Notes under the pieces: generated by a model | What the model was told of the DNA's origin: nothing | Databases searched by the model: none | The model's input: only the letters and a program-made list of their open reading frames with translations | NCBI GenBank assembly: GCA_012727825.1 | Contig: JAAYGH010000346.1 | Location: 1-7,470 of the forward strand | Reading direction: 5' to 3' | Origin: Trueperella sp. | Lineage (GTDB): Bacteria > Actinomycetota > Actinomycetes > Actinomycetales > Actinomycetaceae | DNA length: 7,470 nt | In this document: one piece after another, positions 1-6,150 of the stretch | Position numbering within the stretch: the stretch's first letter is position 1 | How the letters are laid out: each line of letters opens with the position of its first letter | Translations under genes and position numbers: made by a program

Positions 1-292
1 CCTTGATAGCACGCTCGAGCGATTCGTTATCACGAATGCCCCCCGAGAGCTCGATCTTGACGTCCGTCTGGTTCTTCACGATCGACGCTATGAGGTCGTA
101 GTTGGAACCCCGGCCAAACGCGGCGTCCAGATCCACGAGATGAATCCATTCAGCTCCCTGTTCAACGAACATGGCAACGGCCTCGATAGGATCGCCATAG
201 ATCTGCTCGGTTCCGGCTTCGCCCTGATTCAGGCGAACGGCCTTTCCGTCAACAACATCAACTGCGGGAAGCAATTCAAGACGCTTGCTCAT
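1..292 (-). CDS. priA: phosphoribosyl isomerase A (HisA/PriA), N-terminal 97 residues
   Basis: This gene runs off the left edge; 97 residues are visible of the roughly 240 usual. It is the (beta/alpha)8 isomerase that converts ProFAR to PRFAR before the HisH-HisF step. Translation from ATG 292 gives [20 protein letters not shown], with Asp12 as the first catalytic aspartate of HisA enzymes. Arg20 matches the PriA arginine used for binding the tryptophan-pathway substrate. [16 protein letters not shown] at 49-64 and [13 protein letters not shown] at 81-93 are typical of actinobacterial PriA, which in several genera also replaces TrpF (phosphoribosylanthranilate isomerase). Dual function is inferred from these features; the second half of the enzyme and the organism's trpF content are not visible. 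Lying 16 nt after hisH with its own ribosome binding site, it is the last visible gene of the his operon. Confidence 0.93.
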   Translation of the reverse strand, partial: MSKRLELLPAVDVVDGKAVRLNQGEAGTEQIYGDPIEAVAMFVEQGAEWIHLVDLDAAFGRGSNYDLIASIVKNQTDVKIELSGGIRDNESLERAIK

Positions 293-296
293 TTTG

Positions 297-303
297 TCCT
301 TTC
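297..303 (-). promoter_or_regulatory. ribosome binding site GAAAGGA for priA/hisA
   Basis: GAAAGGA at 303-297 lies in the 16-nt gap after the hisH TAG, four bases before ATG 292-290. It fixes the start of the last, truncated gene. Confidence 0.7.
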
Positions 304-308
304 GTGGG

Positions 309-932
309 CTAGATCGAGCCTAGCCAATTGCGCAGGAGTTCTAGTCCTGCATCTGCTGATTCTTCGGGATGGAATTGGGTGGCCGTGAGTGGCCCATTTT
401 CGACGGCTGCGACAAACCTGGTGCCGTGTTCGGCAAAGGAGACGAGCGGTTGTTCAAAGAGTTCTTCAGTTAGCTCAGCCGCCGGGTCCGTCTGTACCGC
501 AAAGGAATGGGCGAAGTAGAAACGCTCGTCCTCAACGCCGTTAAATAGTGTGGAGCCTTCCGGTGCCTCGACGGCGGACCATCCAACGTGCGGGACACCA
601 TCGACGGGTAGGCGATCGACGACGCCGGGCCACTGAGCTAAGCCTTCCGCTCCCCCGTCTTCGGTGGTTCGGTCGAACATGACCTGTAACCCCGCACAGA
701 TGCCGAGCACCGGACGCCCACCGGCAAGGCGGCGTTCAATTATACGGTCGCCGCGTACCACCTTCAGAGCAGACATGAATGGTCCCACCGCCCCCACTCC
801 GGGCACAACGAGACCGTCGGCGTTGCGGAGCTTGTCCGGGTCCGAGGTCACCTCCACGAGTCCGCCCACCTTGCGCAGCGCACGTTCGACGGACTCGGTG
901 TCACCAATGCCGATGTCGAGGACTGCGATCAC
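309..932 (-). CDS. hisH: imidazole glycerol phosphate synthase, glutaminase subunit HisH
   Basis: HisH hydrolyses glutamine and passes ammonia through HisF, which combines it with PRFAR to make imidazoleglycerol phosphate and AICAR. The protein is 207 aa, normal for the class I amidotransferase subunit, from a GTG that overlaps the upstream stop (GTGA). The Shine-Dalgarno is weak (AAGAAAG about 10 nt upstream), so re-initiation after the upstream gene is likely. The oxyanion strand VVPGVGAVG is at 42-50, the nucleophile Cys79 is in GICAGLQ, and His188 and Glu190 are in QFHPEES, so the catalytic triad is complete. Several usually conserved positions differ: GICAGLQ instead of [15 protein letters not shown] instead of the GxGN(L/I) loop, PHVGWS instead of PHMGWN, and HPEE instead of HPEK. 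Some of these face HisF in characterised enzymes. Identity is secure; the substitutions are treated as a finding. Confidence 0.95.
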   Translation of the reverse strand: MIAVLDIGIGDTESVERALRKVGGLVEVTSDPDKLRNADGLVVPGVGAVGPFMSALKVVRGDRIIERRLAGGRPVLGICAGLQVMFDRTTEDGGAEGLAQWPGVVDRLPVDGVPHVGWSAVEAPEGSTLFNGVEDERFYFAHSFAVQTDPAAELTEELFEQPLVSFAEHGTRFVAAVENGPLTATQFHPEESADAGLELLRNWLGSI

Positions 933-1456
933 TCGTCGTCGTCTTTCTTGATGCCGAGGTGCTTTTCGACATCCTTCAAGGAGAGTTCGCTCGTTAAAAT
1001 GGCATCTTTATCAAGATCGATATCGCCGACTATTAGGTGCTCGACCTTCGGGTCGACGACGTTGAGGAGCATACCCGCTTGGACGTCCTCACCACGCTCA
1101 CCCTTCATATACCGCACAGCGGGGACCATACCGGACACGCCTGCCTCAGCACCGACGTCGTCACCGAGCTCGGCTGTCAAAAGAATGACGCCGTAGTTCG
1201 ATAACTCTGACAACGGGCCGGCGATGTTGTCCGGGTTGTCCGACGGGTCATCCTCGTCGGGCATACTCTCCGATTCGCCGCCGAGGAGTTCCGCGATGTC
1301 CCAGTCTGTGAACATTGGTTTATCGACCTCACGCACCACACACGCGCCAGACTTCGTGCCGATCACGTAGGCGCTGATGCCGCGCAAGCGGAGCGTTCCG
1401 GCCACGATTTCAGGGCGTGGAAACGGTGTCAGTATGACGAATCTACGTTTGCTCAT
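929..1456 (-). CDS. acidic protein of unknown function between hisB and hisH
   Basis: I do not recognise this 175-aa protein. It starts at ATG 1456, with GAAAGG six bases upstream, and overlaps hisB (ATGA) and hisH (GTGA), so it is translated as part of the his mRNA. It is strongly acidic by my count: 35 Asp/Glu against 18 Lys/Arg. Three parts are visible. Residues 5-58 alternate strand-like and helical stretches ([15 protein letters not shown], then ISAYVIG and GACVVREV). Residues 59-80 form a Ser/Asp/Glu/Pro-rich, probably flexible linker ([14 protein letters not shown]). Residues 81-169 form a second domain with GVILLTAEL and [11 protein letters not shown] strands. The protein ends in an acidic tail, KKDDDE. 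There is one cysteine (39), no signal peptide, no membrane segment and no obvious catalytic motif. The segment at 16-32 faintly recalls small DUF2007-like domains, which I would not rely on. Unannotated genes in this operon slot occur in other actinobacteria; a role linked to HisB or HisH is inference from position. Confidence 0.85.
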   Translation of the reverse strand: MSKRRFVILTPFPRPEIVAGTLRLRGISAYVIGTKSGACVVREVDKPMFTDWDIAELLGGESESMPDEDDPSDNPDNIAGPLSELSNYGVILLTAELGDDVGAEAGVSGMVPAVRYMKGERGEDVQAGMLLNVVDPKVEHLIVGDIDLDKDAILTSELSLKDVEKHLGIKKDDDE

Positions 1457-2052
1457 AGAGCGCCTTTCGTCGAAGGCACACCGTCAACTCGCGGATCCTT
1501 TTCGACGGCGGCGCGTAGCGCGCGTGCGAGGGCCTTGAACTGGGCCTCAACGATGTGATGCGGATCGCGGCCGTACACGAGCTCGATGTGGAGGCAGATA
1601 TCAGCGTTCAACGCGAACGATTCGAACACGTGGCGGGTCATCGATCCTGTGAAGTGTCCACCGATCAGGTGGTACTCCTGACCCTGAGGTTCGCCGCGGT
1701 GCACCACATACGCGCGGCCAGAAACGTCTACCACCGCACGCGCAAGCGCCTCGTCGAGCGGGACGAGCGCGTCGCCGAATCTTGCGATACCCCGCTTGTC
1801 GCCAAGGGCAATCTTGAGTGCTTGGCCAAGGCAAATCGCCGTGTCCTCAACTGTGTGGTGGACGTCAACGTCGATATCGCCTTCGGCCTCAATCGTCATA
1901 TCGATGAGCGAGTGCTTGGACAACGATGTCAGCATGTGGTCGTAAAACGGCACGCCCGTGGAAATCGTCGACTTTCCAGTGCCATCTAAATTGATCTCAA
2001 CCTTGACTGTCGATTCCGCTGTGGCGCGTTCGACCTTTCCTACCCGGTTCAC
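1453..2052 (-). CDS. hisB: imidazoleglycerol-phosphate dehydratase
   Basis: HisB removes water from imidazoleglycerol phosphate to give imidazole acetol phosphate, the substrate of HisC. At 199 aa it is the monofunctional dehydratase, without the N-terminal histidinol-phosphatase domain found in E. coli HisB, so the phosphatase must be encoded elsewhere. The two repeated halves each carry the metal motif: HHTVED at 65-70 and HHIVEA at 165-170, with [13 protein letters not shown] at 36-48. These histidines and glutamates bind the Mn pair in a 24-subunit particle (family knowledge). GTG is the start, supported by AAGGAGG 7 nt upstream. The gene overlaps hisC by four bases (GTGA) and the next gene by three bases within ATGA. 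Regulation is presumably that of the operon. Confidence 0.96.
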   Translation of the reverse strand: MNRVGKVERATAESTVKVEINLDGTGKSTISTGVPFYDHMLTSLSKHSLIDMTIEAEGDIDVDVHHTVEDTAICLGQALKIALGDKRGIARFGDALVPLDEALARAVVDVSGRAYVVHRGEPQGQEYHLIGGHFTGSMTRHVFESFALNADICLHIELVYGRDPHHIVEAQFKALARALRAAVEKDPRVDGVPSTKGAL

Positions 2053-3161
2053 GTCATGGCCTCCTTCAGACCTGCAATAAACGCCTCATTTTCATGTGGC
2101 GTACCAATACTCACACGAAGCCAGCCCTCAGGCCCAACTTCGCGGATCAAAATTCCCTGATCGAGAAGTTTCTGCCACACGGCGTGGCGATTTTCGAATG
2201 TTCCGAACATGATGAAGTTTGCGTCCGACGCCGCGACCTCGAGTCCCATGCCCCGAAGAGTTTGTGCCAGCGCATCGCGATCTGCCCGGATTGCGCCAAC
2301 CTGTTCCATGAGCGAATCCCGGTGCTCCAGTGCGGCCAGTGCCGCCGCCTGACTAATTGCCGAGAGGTGATAGGGCAGCCGCACGATCCGTACCATGTCG
2401 ATGATCGTCTGGCTCGCCGCCATGTACCCGAGCCGCAAACCGGCGGCTCCAAATGCCTTTGACATCATACGACTCACAACGAGGTTTGGATACTCGGCGA
2501 GCAACTCGAGCGAGCTGGGCACGCCATCCCTGCGGAACTCTCCATACGCTTCATCGACGACGACGATCGAGTCAGTCACCTGCCCATTCACCTCGGGCCC
2601 GGCTCCAACACTTGCCTCAAGCACCGCTCGTAAATCGGCCTGATCAAGTGCCGTGCCAGTCGGATTGTTTGGGGAGGCAATCAGGACCACGGAGGGGCGA
2701 TGTTGGGCAAACGTTGCGGGGACGGCGTCGATATTTATCCGAAAATCTGTGGCGCGCGGGATGGCGACGAACTTGGCGTAGACGTTGCGGGCATATTCGG
2801 AGTACATCGAATAGGACGGCGTAAAAGTCATCACCACACGATCCGGGCCCGAAAATGCCTGAAGGATCTGCAACATGATTTCGTTCGACCCATTTGCAGC
2901 CCAGAGCTGCGTGGCTGGAACGTCGACGTTGGATTCCAGGGCAAGGTAGTCCGCCAGGCCCTGACGTAACGCCATTAATTCGCGGTCGGGGTATCGGTTG
3001 AGGCCTTTGGCGGCCTCGCCCACGCGTGCGGCAATTTCGTTGACCACCACATCGTGGGGCGCATACGGATTTTCGTTCGTGTTGAGAACGATCGGAACAT
3101 CCAGTTGCGGGGCTCCGTAAGGCTCCTCACCGATGAAATCTGGACGAAGTGGAAGTGTCAC
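2049..3161 (-). CDS. hisC: histidinol-phosphate aminotransferase
   Basis: HisC transfers an amino group from glutamate to imidazole acetol phosphate, giving histidinol phosphate; it is a PLP enzyme of aminotransferase fold type I. The protein is 370 aa from a GTG start backed by [14 protein letters not shown] at 28-36 is the usual N-terminal substrate-site segment. AANGSNEIM is at 88-96, SPNNPTG at 163-169 and VVDEAYGEF at 201-209, whose Asp203 pairs with the PLP ring nitrogen. Lys235 in SRMMSKAFG forms the Schiff base, followed by Arg243 in GLRLGYM. Arg349 in LRVSIG is the substrate-binding arginine. Nothing is missing. Some actinobacterial HisC proteins also accept aromatic 2-oxo acids, but its place between hisD and hisB makes histidine synthesis the main role. 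The stop TGA overlaps the hisB GTG by four bases. Confidence 0.96.
   Translation of the reverse strand: MTLPLRPDFIGEEPYGAPQLDVPIVLNTNENPYAPHDVVVNEIAARVGEAAKGLNRYPDRELMALRQGLADYLALESNVDVPATQLWAANGSNEIMLQILQAFSGPDRVVMTFTPSYSMYSEYARNVYAKFVAIPRATDFRINIDAVPATFAQHRPSVVLIASPNNPTGTALDQADLRAVLEASVGAGPEVNGQVTDSIVVVDEAYGEFRRDGVPSSLELLAEYPNLVVSRMMSKAFGAAGLRLGYMAASQTIIDMVRIVRLPYHLSAISQAAALAALEHRDSLMEQVGAIRADRDALAQTLRGMGLEVAASDANFIMFGTFENRHAVWQKLLDQGILIREVGPEGWLRVSIGTPHENEAFIAGLKEAMT
2060..2066 (-). promoter_or_regulatory. ribosome binding site AAGGAGG for hisB
   Basis: AAGGAGG at 2066-2060 is a near-perfect Shine-Dalgarno, seven bases before GTG 2052-2050, and lies within the end of hisC. An ATG at 2057-2055 belongs to the hisC frame (ATG ACG TGA) and is not a hisB start. 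Confidence 0.75.
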
Positions 3162-4510
3162 TACGCCTCCGTTTCGGCCGACGTGCCGGTTCGCACGGCA
3201 AGGGCATCACCGTGTGCGGGCAGGTCTTCGGCATTGGCAAGTGCGGTGAGCGGACCTTGCATTGATGCAAGGGCGTCGCGCGTGTACTCGATCTCCTGAA
3301 CCGACTTGATGTACGCCATGACGTTCAAACCGGCCGCGAAACGTGCCGTTCCACCCGTGGGGAGCACATGGTTTGAACCAGCCATATAATCGCCCAGCGG
3401 CACGGGGGTGTATGGTCCCACGAAAATTGCACCGGCGTTGCGAATACGCGCGGCGTCGGCTGATGCGTTTTCAGTGTGGATTTCTAGGTGTTCGGCCGCA
3501 TAGGCGTTAGCCACCTCAATAGCCGCATCAATATTGTCCACCAACACGATGCCTGACTGCGGTCCGGTCAGGGCTGTCGCCACACGCTCCGAGTGCTTCG
3601 TGGATCGCGCCTGCTTGGCAATCTCCGCATCGCACGCATCCGCGAACTCCTCCGAATCTGTGATGAGAACTGACGCCGCCGCCGGGTCATGTTCCGCCTG
3701 CGAGAGAAGATCTGCCGCCACGTAAGTCGGATCTGCACTCGCGTCCGCGATCACGGCGATTTCCGTGGTTCCCGCCTCGGCATCAATACCGACGACGCCG
3801 TGCACGGCCCTCTTGGCCGCTGCCACATAAATATTTCCCGGGCCTGTCACGACATCGACGGGTTCGCACAGCACGTCCGAGTCGGCCGTCCCAGGCTCGC
3901 CTGCAGCGCCGTAGGCAAACATCGCGACTGCCTGTGCGCCGCCCACCGCATATACCTCGGTGATATCGAGTAGCTTGCACGCGGCAAGGATCGTGGGATG
4001 CGGCAAACCGCCAAACTCTTTTTGCGGTGGCGATGCAAGTGCGACGTCCTCGACCCCGGCACACTGTGCCGCTACCGCGTTGTGAATAACCGAGGATGGA
4101 TAGACCGCGAGGCCACCCGGCACGTACAATCCGACGCGCTCGACGGGTATCCATCGCTGCCGCACGATCCCCCCGGGAACGATCGTGGTGCGAGTTGGCG
4201 TGGGGAGTTGGGCTTCGTGGCCCGCTCGATTATTTTTGATAGAGAGCAGCATTGCTTCGCGCAGCTCATCAGTCAGCTCTGCTTCAGCGCGGTCGAGCGC
4301 AACTTGTGGCACGCGCAGATGCTCGGGGCGCACGCCGTCAAAGGTCTGGGCAAGCGAGCGCAAAGCGCTCGCGCCGTGCGCTCGTACCTGATCAATAATT
4401 GGGCGCACGGCCTCGAGGGCAACATCAATATCTACCGTCGCACGCGGAAGTTTGGCAGTTAACTGAGCGCGGGTCAGGGCGGTGCCGCGAAGGTCAAGAC
4501 GTTGGAACAT
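3161..4510 (-). CDS. hisD: histidinol dehydrogenase
   Basis: HisD oxidises L-histidinol to histidinal and then to L-histidine with two NAD+, the last two steps of the pathway, as a zinc-dependent cytosolic dimer. From ATG 4510 the protein is 449 aa, a normal length. The frame stays open upstream to 4789, but that part is read across uppS and has no family similarity; MFQRLDLRG at 4510 is a typical HisD opening. The signature region ERVGLYVPGGLAVYPSS is at 124-140 and VTGPGNIYVAAAKR at 221-234. Zinc ligands are recognisable as Gln271 and His274 (SQAEHD), Asp374 (LGDY) and His433 (AHGD), and the catalytic Glu340-His341 pair is in AAEHLEI. All key residues are present. It is the first gene of the compact his cluster; its TAG shares one base with the hisC GTG (TAGTG), so coupled translation is expected. 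Confidence 0.97.
   Translation of the reverse strand: MFQRLDLRGTALTRAQLTAKLPRATVDIDVALEAVRPIIDQVRAHGASALRSLAQTFDGVRPEHLRVPQVALDRAEAELTDELREAMLLSIKNNRAGHEAQLPTPTRTTIVPGGIVRQRWIPVERVGLYVPGGLAVYPSSVIHNAVAAQCAGVEDVALASPPQKEFGGLPHPTILAACKLLDITEVYAVGGAQAVAMFAYGAAGEPGTADSDVLCEPVDVVTGPGNIYVAAAKRAVHGVVGIDAEAGTTEIAVIADASADPTYVAADLLSQAEHDPAAASVLITDSEEFADACDAEIAKQARSTKHSERVATALTGPQSGIVLVDNIDAAIEVANAYAAEHLEIHTENASADAARIRNAGAIFVGPYTPVPLGDYMAGSNHVLPTGGTARFAAGLNVMAYIKSVQEIEYTRDALASMQGPLTALANAEDLPAHGDALAVRTGTSAETEA
3166..3170 (-). promoter_or_regulatory. ribosome binding site GGAGG for hisC
   Basis: GGAGG at 3170-3166 lies inside the last codons of hisD, four bases before the GTG at 3161. It supports the GTG as the hisC start even though that codon shares a base with the hisD stop. 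Confidence 0.7.
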
Positions 4511-4523
4511 GCCTGATATTCTA
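4511..4523 (-). promoter_or_regulatory. probable leaderless promoter (-10 TAGAAT) of the his cluster
   Basis: On the minus strand TAGAAT (4523-4518) matches the TANNNT actinobacterial -10 consensus. Seven bases (ATCAGGC) then lead straight to the hisD ATG at 4510, so a transcript starting 6-7 nt after the hexamer would begin at or one base before the ATG. The only purine-rich stretch, AGG, ends one base before the ATG and is too close to act as a Shine-Dalgarno. A good -35 at 16-18 nt spacing is not visible (GC-rich CCGCCG region), as is common for such promoters. The geometry is seen in the sequence; promoter activity is inferred. Confidence 0.45.
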
Positions 4524-4556
4524 CGCGCTACCCTGACTTTCGGCGGAAGCGCCCAC
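4511..4556. other. uppS-hisD intergenic region
   Basis: These 46 nt separate the uppS TAA from the hisD ATG. On the minus strand a minor 4-bp stem (GGCG-CTTC-CGCC, 4553-4542) follows the uppS stop but has no T tract, so it is not an intrinsic terminator. The hisD-proximal end holds the -10-like TAGAAT described separately. There is no room for a T-box or a histidine leader peptide here. Confidence 0.6.
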
Positions 4557-5312
4557 TTAGCGGTCGGCCACAACGTCTTGTGCGCCACCGAAGCGGCGCT
4601 CGCGCGTGGAGTAGCGCGCGAGGCACTCCCACAGTGTTCGCCGGTCGAAGTCTGGCCACGCCACGTCAACGAACATGTACTCGGCATACGACGATTCCCA
4701 CAACAGGAAGTTCGAGGTGCGCTGTTCGCCCCCGGTGCGGATGAAGAGGTCGACATCGGGAAGGTCTGGTTGGTACATGTACTGGCCAATCAGATCAGGA
4801 TCAATTTGCGAAGGTCGAATCTTGCCCCGCTGGACGTCGAGCGCAAGTTCGGTCGCAGCGTCGGCAATCTCAGCTCGTCCACCGTAATTCACACAGAAGT
4901 TCAGGACGATGGTGGAATTGCCGCGGGTCAGACGCTCGGCTTCCTTGAGTTCTTTGAGGACCGAGCCCCACAGTCGAGCTTGACGGCCCGACCAAACGAT
5001 TTTCACACCCCATGAGTCGAGCTCGTCGCGCCGAGTGCGGATGACCTCGCGTGAGTAGCCCATCAGGAAGGACACCTCGCGTGGCGAACGTTTCCAATTC
5101 TCCGTGGAGAACGCGTAGACGGACAGGACTGTGACGCCAGCTTCGATTGCTCCTGCGATGACATCCATCAGCGCACTCTCGCCAGCCTTGTGCCCGTCTG
5201 TACGCGGTAGCCCGCGTGCGTTTGCCCACCGTCCATTGCCGTCCATGACGATCGCCACGTGCTTGGCTCCATGATCATTCGGTACCTCACGGTGACGTCG
5301 AGGCTCTCCCAT
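4557..5312 (-). CDS. uppS: isoprenyl (cis-prenyl) diphosphate synthase, UppS family
   Basis: This enzyme adds isopentenyl diphosphate units in cis to an allylic diphosphate to make the polyprenyl diphosphate carrier for peptidoglycan and other envelope glycans; the product may be C50 or C55, which the sequence cannot tell. The frame opens at ATG 5324 (255 aa), but I prefer ATG 5312 (251 aa) because GGAGG lies 5 nt upstream of it. In the 255-aa numbering the catalytic motif HVAIVMDGNGRWA has Asp28, Asn30 and Arg32, with His45 in DGHKAG. FSTENWKRS follows at 72-80. The diphosphate-binding segment RTGGEQRTSNFLLW at 196-209 carries Arg196, Arg202 and Ser204, with Glu215 in SSYAEY. These equal the essential E. 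coli UppS residues shifted by two, so the enzyme looks fully functional. There is no transmembrane segment; it acts in the cytosol or at the membrane surface. It sits between recO and the his cluster, with a 46-nt gap before hisD. Confidence 0.95.
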   Translation of the reverse strand: MGEPRRHREVPNDHGAKHVAIVMDGNGRWANARGLPRTDGHKAGESALMDVIAGAIEAGVTVLSVYAFSTENWKRSPREVSFLMGYSREVIRTRRDELDSWGVKIVWSGRQARLWGSVLKELKEAERLTRGNSTIVLNFCVNYGGRAEIADAATELALDVQRGKIRPSQIDPDLIGQYMYQPDLPDVDLFIRTGGEQRTSNFLLWESSYAEYMFVDVAWPDFDRRTLWECLARYSTRERRFGGAQDVVADR

Positions 5313-5317
5313 TGCAT

Positions 5318-5322
5318 CCTCC
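5318..5322 (-). promoter_or_regulatory. ribosome binding site GGAGG deciding the uppS start
   Basis: GGAGG lies on the minus strand at 5322-5318, five bases before ATG 5312-5310. It falls inside the first codons of a reading that starts at ATG 5324, so it supports initiation at 5312. The ATG at 5324 has only a weak purine stretch before it. Confidence 0.75.
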
Positions 5323-5323
5323 A

Positions 5324-6058
5324 TTAGCGCTGCTCACCCACACGAACCATGCGCAAAGATTTAACTTTCGTCTCCAATTGCCACTGCGCAAACGCAGAAA
5401 TGAGTGCATTCGCGGACTTTCGGGCCACATCCGTCGACTTATCAGCAATCCGCCAGTCACCCTCGTTGAGAGCGCCGATGAGCTGCCAGGTGTCCACGGT
5501 TGGAATCGTGGAACCTGGCGGACGGCAATCGTCGCACACCGCTCCACCGGAGGCCACATGAAATGCCTCGTGGGGCCCGGGAACGCCGCAAAGCGCGCAC
5601 TCAAACACGGCCAACTCCCAGCCAGACAACGCCAGCGCCCGCAGCATGTAGGACCCCAGAACCAGATCTGGAGCATGCGCGGCGGTCGCCGAGGCGTGGA
5701 GAGCCCCGTGGAGAAGCCGAAATTGACCCGGGTCAGGATCGTCTCCAGTCAGCCGGCCGGCGAGTTCGAGCATCACCGACGCCGTTGTGTAGGCATCGTA
5801 GTTGGCCACCAGAGTTCGCCCGTATTGATTCCGGGATTCGACCTGCGTGATCGTGTCCAGATTTCGACCCCTGTACAACTGGACGTCGATCATCGAAAAC
5901 GGTTCGACTCGCGAACCGAAACGAGACTTCGTTCGTCGCACGCCCTTCGCCACCGCGCGAACCTTGCCGTGTTGGCGAGAGAGCATGGTGATGATGCGGT
6001 CGGCCTCGCCCAAATCATGGCAGCGTAGCACAATAGCATCGTCACGGTAGGTCTTCAC
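5324..6058 (-). CDS. recO: DNA repair protein RecO
   Basis: RecO works with RecF and RecR to load RecA onto SSB-coated single-stranded DNA in gap repair, and anneals complementary strands. The 244-aa length is normal. The N-terminus MKTYRDDAIVLRCHDLGEAD is the typical family opening and fixes the GTG start; it leads into the OB-fold (about residues 1-80), where basic residues at 39-50 (KGVRRTKSRFGSR region) fit DNA binding. The middle and C-terminal part is helical and holds a four-cysteine zinc site, CALC at 154-157 and CDDC at 175-178, so the metal-binding form of RecO is intact. The stop TAA overlaps an ATG in the uppS frame, and the uppS Shine-Dalgarno begins two bases after the overlap, so recO and uppS are almost certainly co-transcribed. 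recO next to uppS is a recurring actinobacterial arrangement. Confidence 0.95.
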   Translation of the reverse strand: MKTYRDDAIVLRCHDLGEADRIITMLSRQHGKVRAVAKGVRRTKSRFGSRVEPFSMIDVQLYRGRNLDTITQVESRNQYGRTLVANYDAYTTASVMLELAGRLTGDDPDPGQFRLLHGALHASATAAHAPDLVLGSYMLRALALSGWELAVFECALCGVPGPHEAFHVASGGAVCDDCRPPGSTIPTVDTWQLIGALNEGDWRIADKSTDVARKSANALISAFAQWQLETKVKSLRMVRVGEQR

Positions 6059-6070
6059 TGGCCCAGTATC
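6059..6070 (-). promoter_or_regulatory. possible leaderless promoter (-10-like GATACT) for recO
   Basis: On the minus strand GATACT (6070-6065) is followed by six bases (GGGCCA) and then directly by the recO GTG. The hexamer keeps the A at position 2 and the T at position 6 that matter most in a -10 element but has G instead of T first. Transcription starting 6-7 nt downstream would begin at the GTG, giving a leaderless mRNA, which is common in actinobacteria. No Shine-Dalgarno competes with this reading. No convincing -35 is visible, so this is tentative. Confidence 0.3.
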
Positions 6071-6080
6071 TCACTTGGGC
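6061..6080. repeat. short inverted repeat, 5-bp arms with 10-nt spacer
   Basis: The plus strand reads GCCCA, ten bases, TGGGC. It sits immediately upstream of recO and overlaps the -10-like GATACT on the minus strand. It could be an operator or chance; 5-bp arms are too short to decide. It lacks a T tract and is not a terminator. Confidence 0.3.
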
Positions 6081-6150
6081 GCAGACTTGCTACGACGTGG
6101 TCCGCCGCGTCTCCCATGAGCGAAACGCGCATCCAACGAAGACGGGCAAA

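Larger units (their letters stand above)
6059..6150. other. leuA-recO intergenic region, no terminator seen
   Basis: These 92 nt separate the leuA stop from the recO GTG. I see no GC-rich hairpin followed by a T tract on the minus strand, so an intrinsic terminator for leuA is not evident. The recO-proximal end carries a short inverted repeat (GCCCA at 6061-6065 and TGGGC at 6076-6080) that overlaps a possible -10 element. A conventional Shine-Dalgarno at the right distance from recO is absent. Read-through from leuA into recO cannot be excluded. Confidence 0.6.

Noticed and set aside
140..388. 82-codon plus-strand frame over the priA start and hisH end
   Set aside because: It is antisense to priA and the end of hisH, both of which read through as recognisable enzymes on the minus strand.
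929..955. Repeated GAC triplets at the end of the unknown gene as a tandem repeat locus
   Set aside because: They encode only the three Asp of the KKDDDE tail; the run is too short to be meaningful.
1555..1989. 144-codon plus-strand frame antisense to hisB
   Set aside because: hisB on the other strand has both metal motifs; the antisense product resembles no protein I know.
4542..4553. Small GGCG-CTTC-CGCC hairpin after uppS as a terminator
   Set aside because: It has only a 4-bp stem and no T tract on the minus strand.
4511..4789. Extension of hisD upstream to give a 542-aa protein
   Set aside because: The extra 93 residues are read across uppS in another frame, are Ser/Thr/Arg-rich and lack HisD similarity. 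The family start fits ATG 4510.
4482..5015. 177-codon plus-strand frame across the hisD start and uppS
   Set aside because: It is antisense to two secure genes and crosses their intergenic gap without any start signal.
5312..6028. 238-codon open frame on the plus strand, antisense to recO
   Set aside because: The minus-strand RecO is full length with its zinc cysteines. The plus-strand translation is rich in Arg/His/Gln, with no domain pattern and no ribosome binding site, as expected for a mirror frame of G+C-rich coding DNA.
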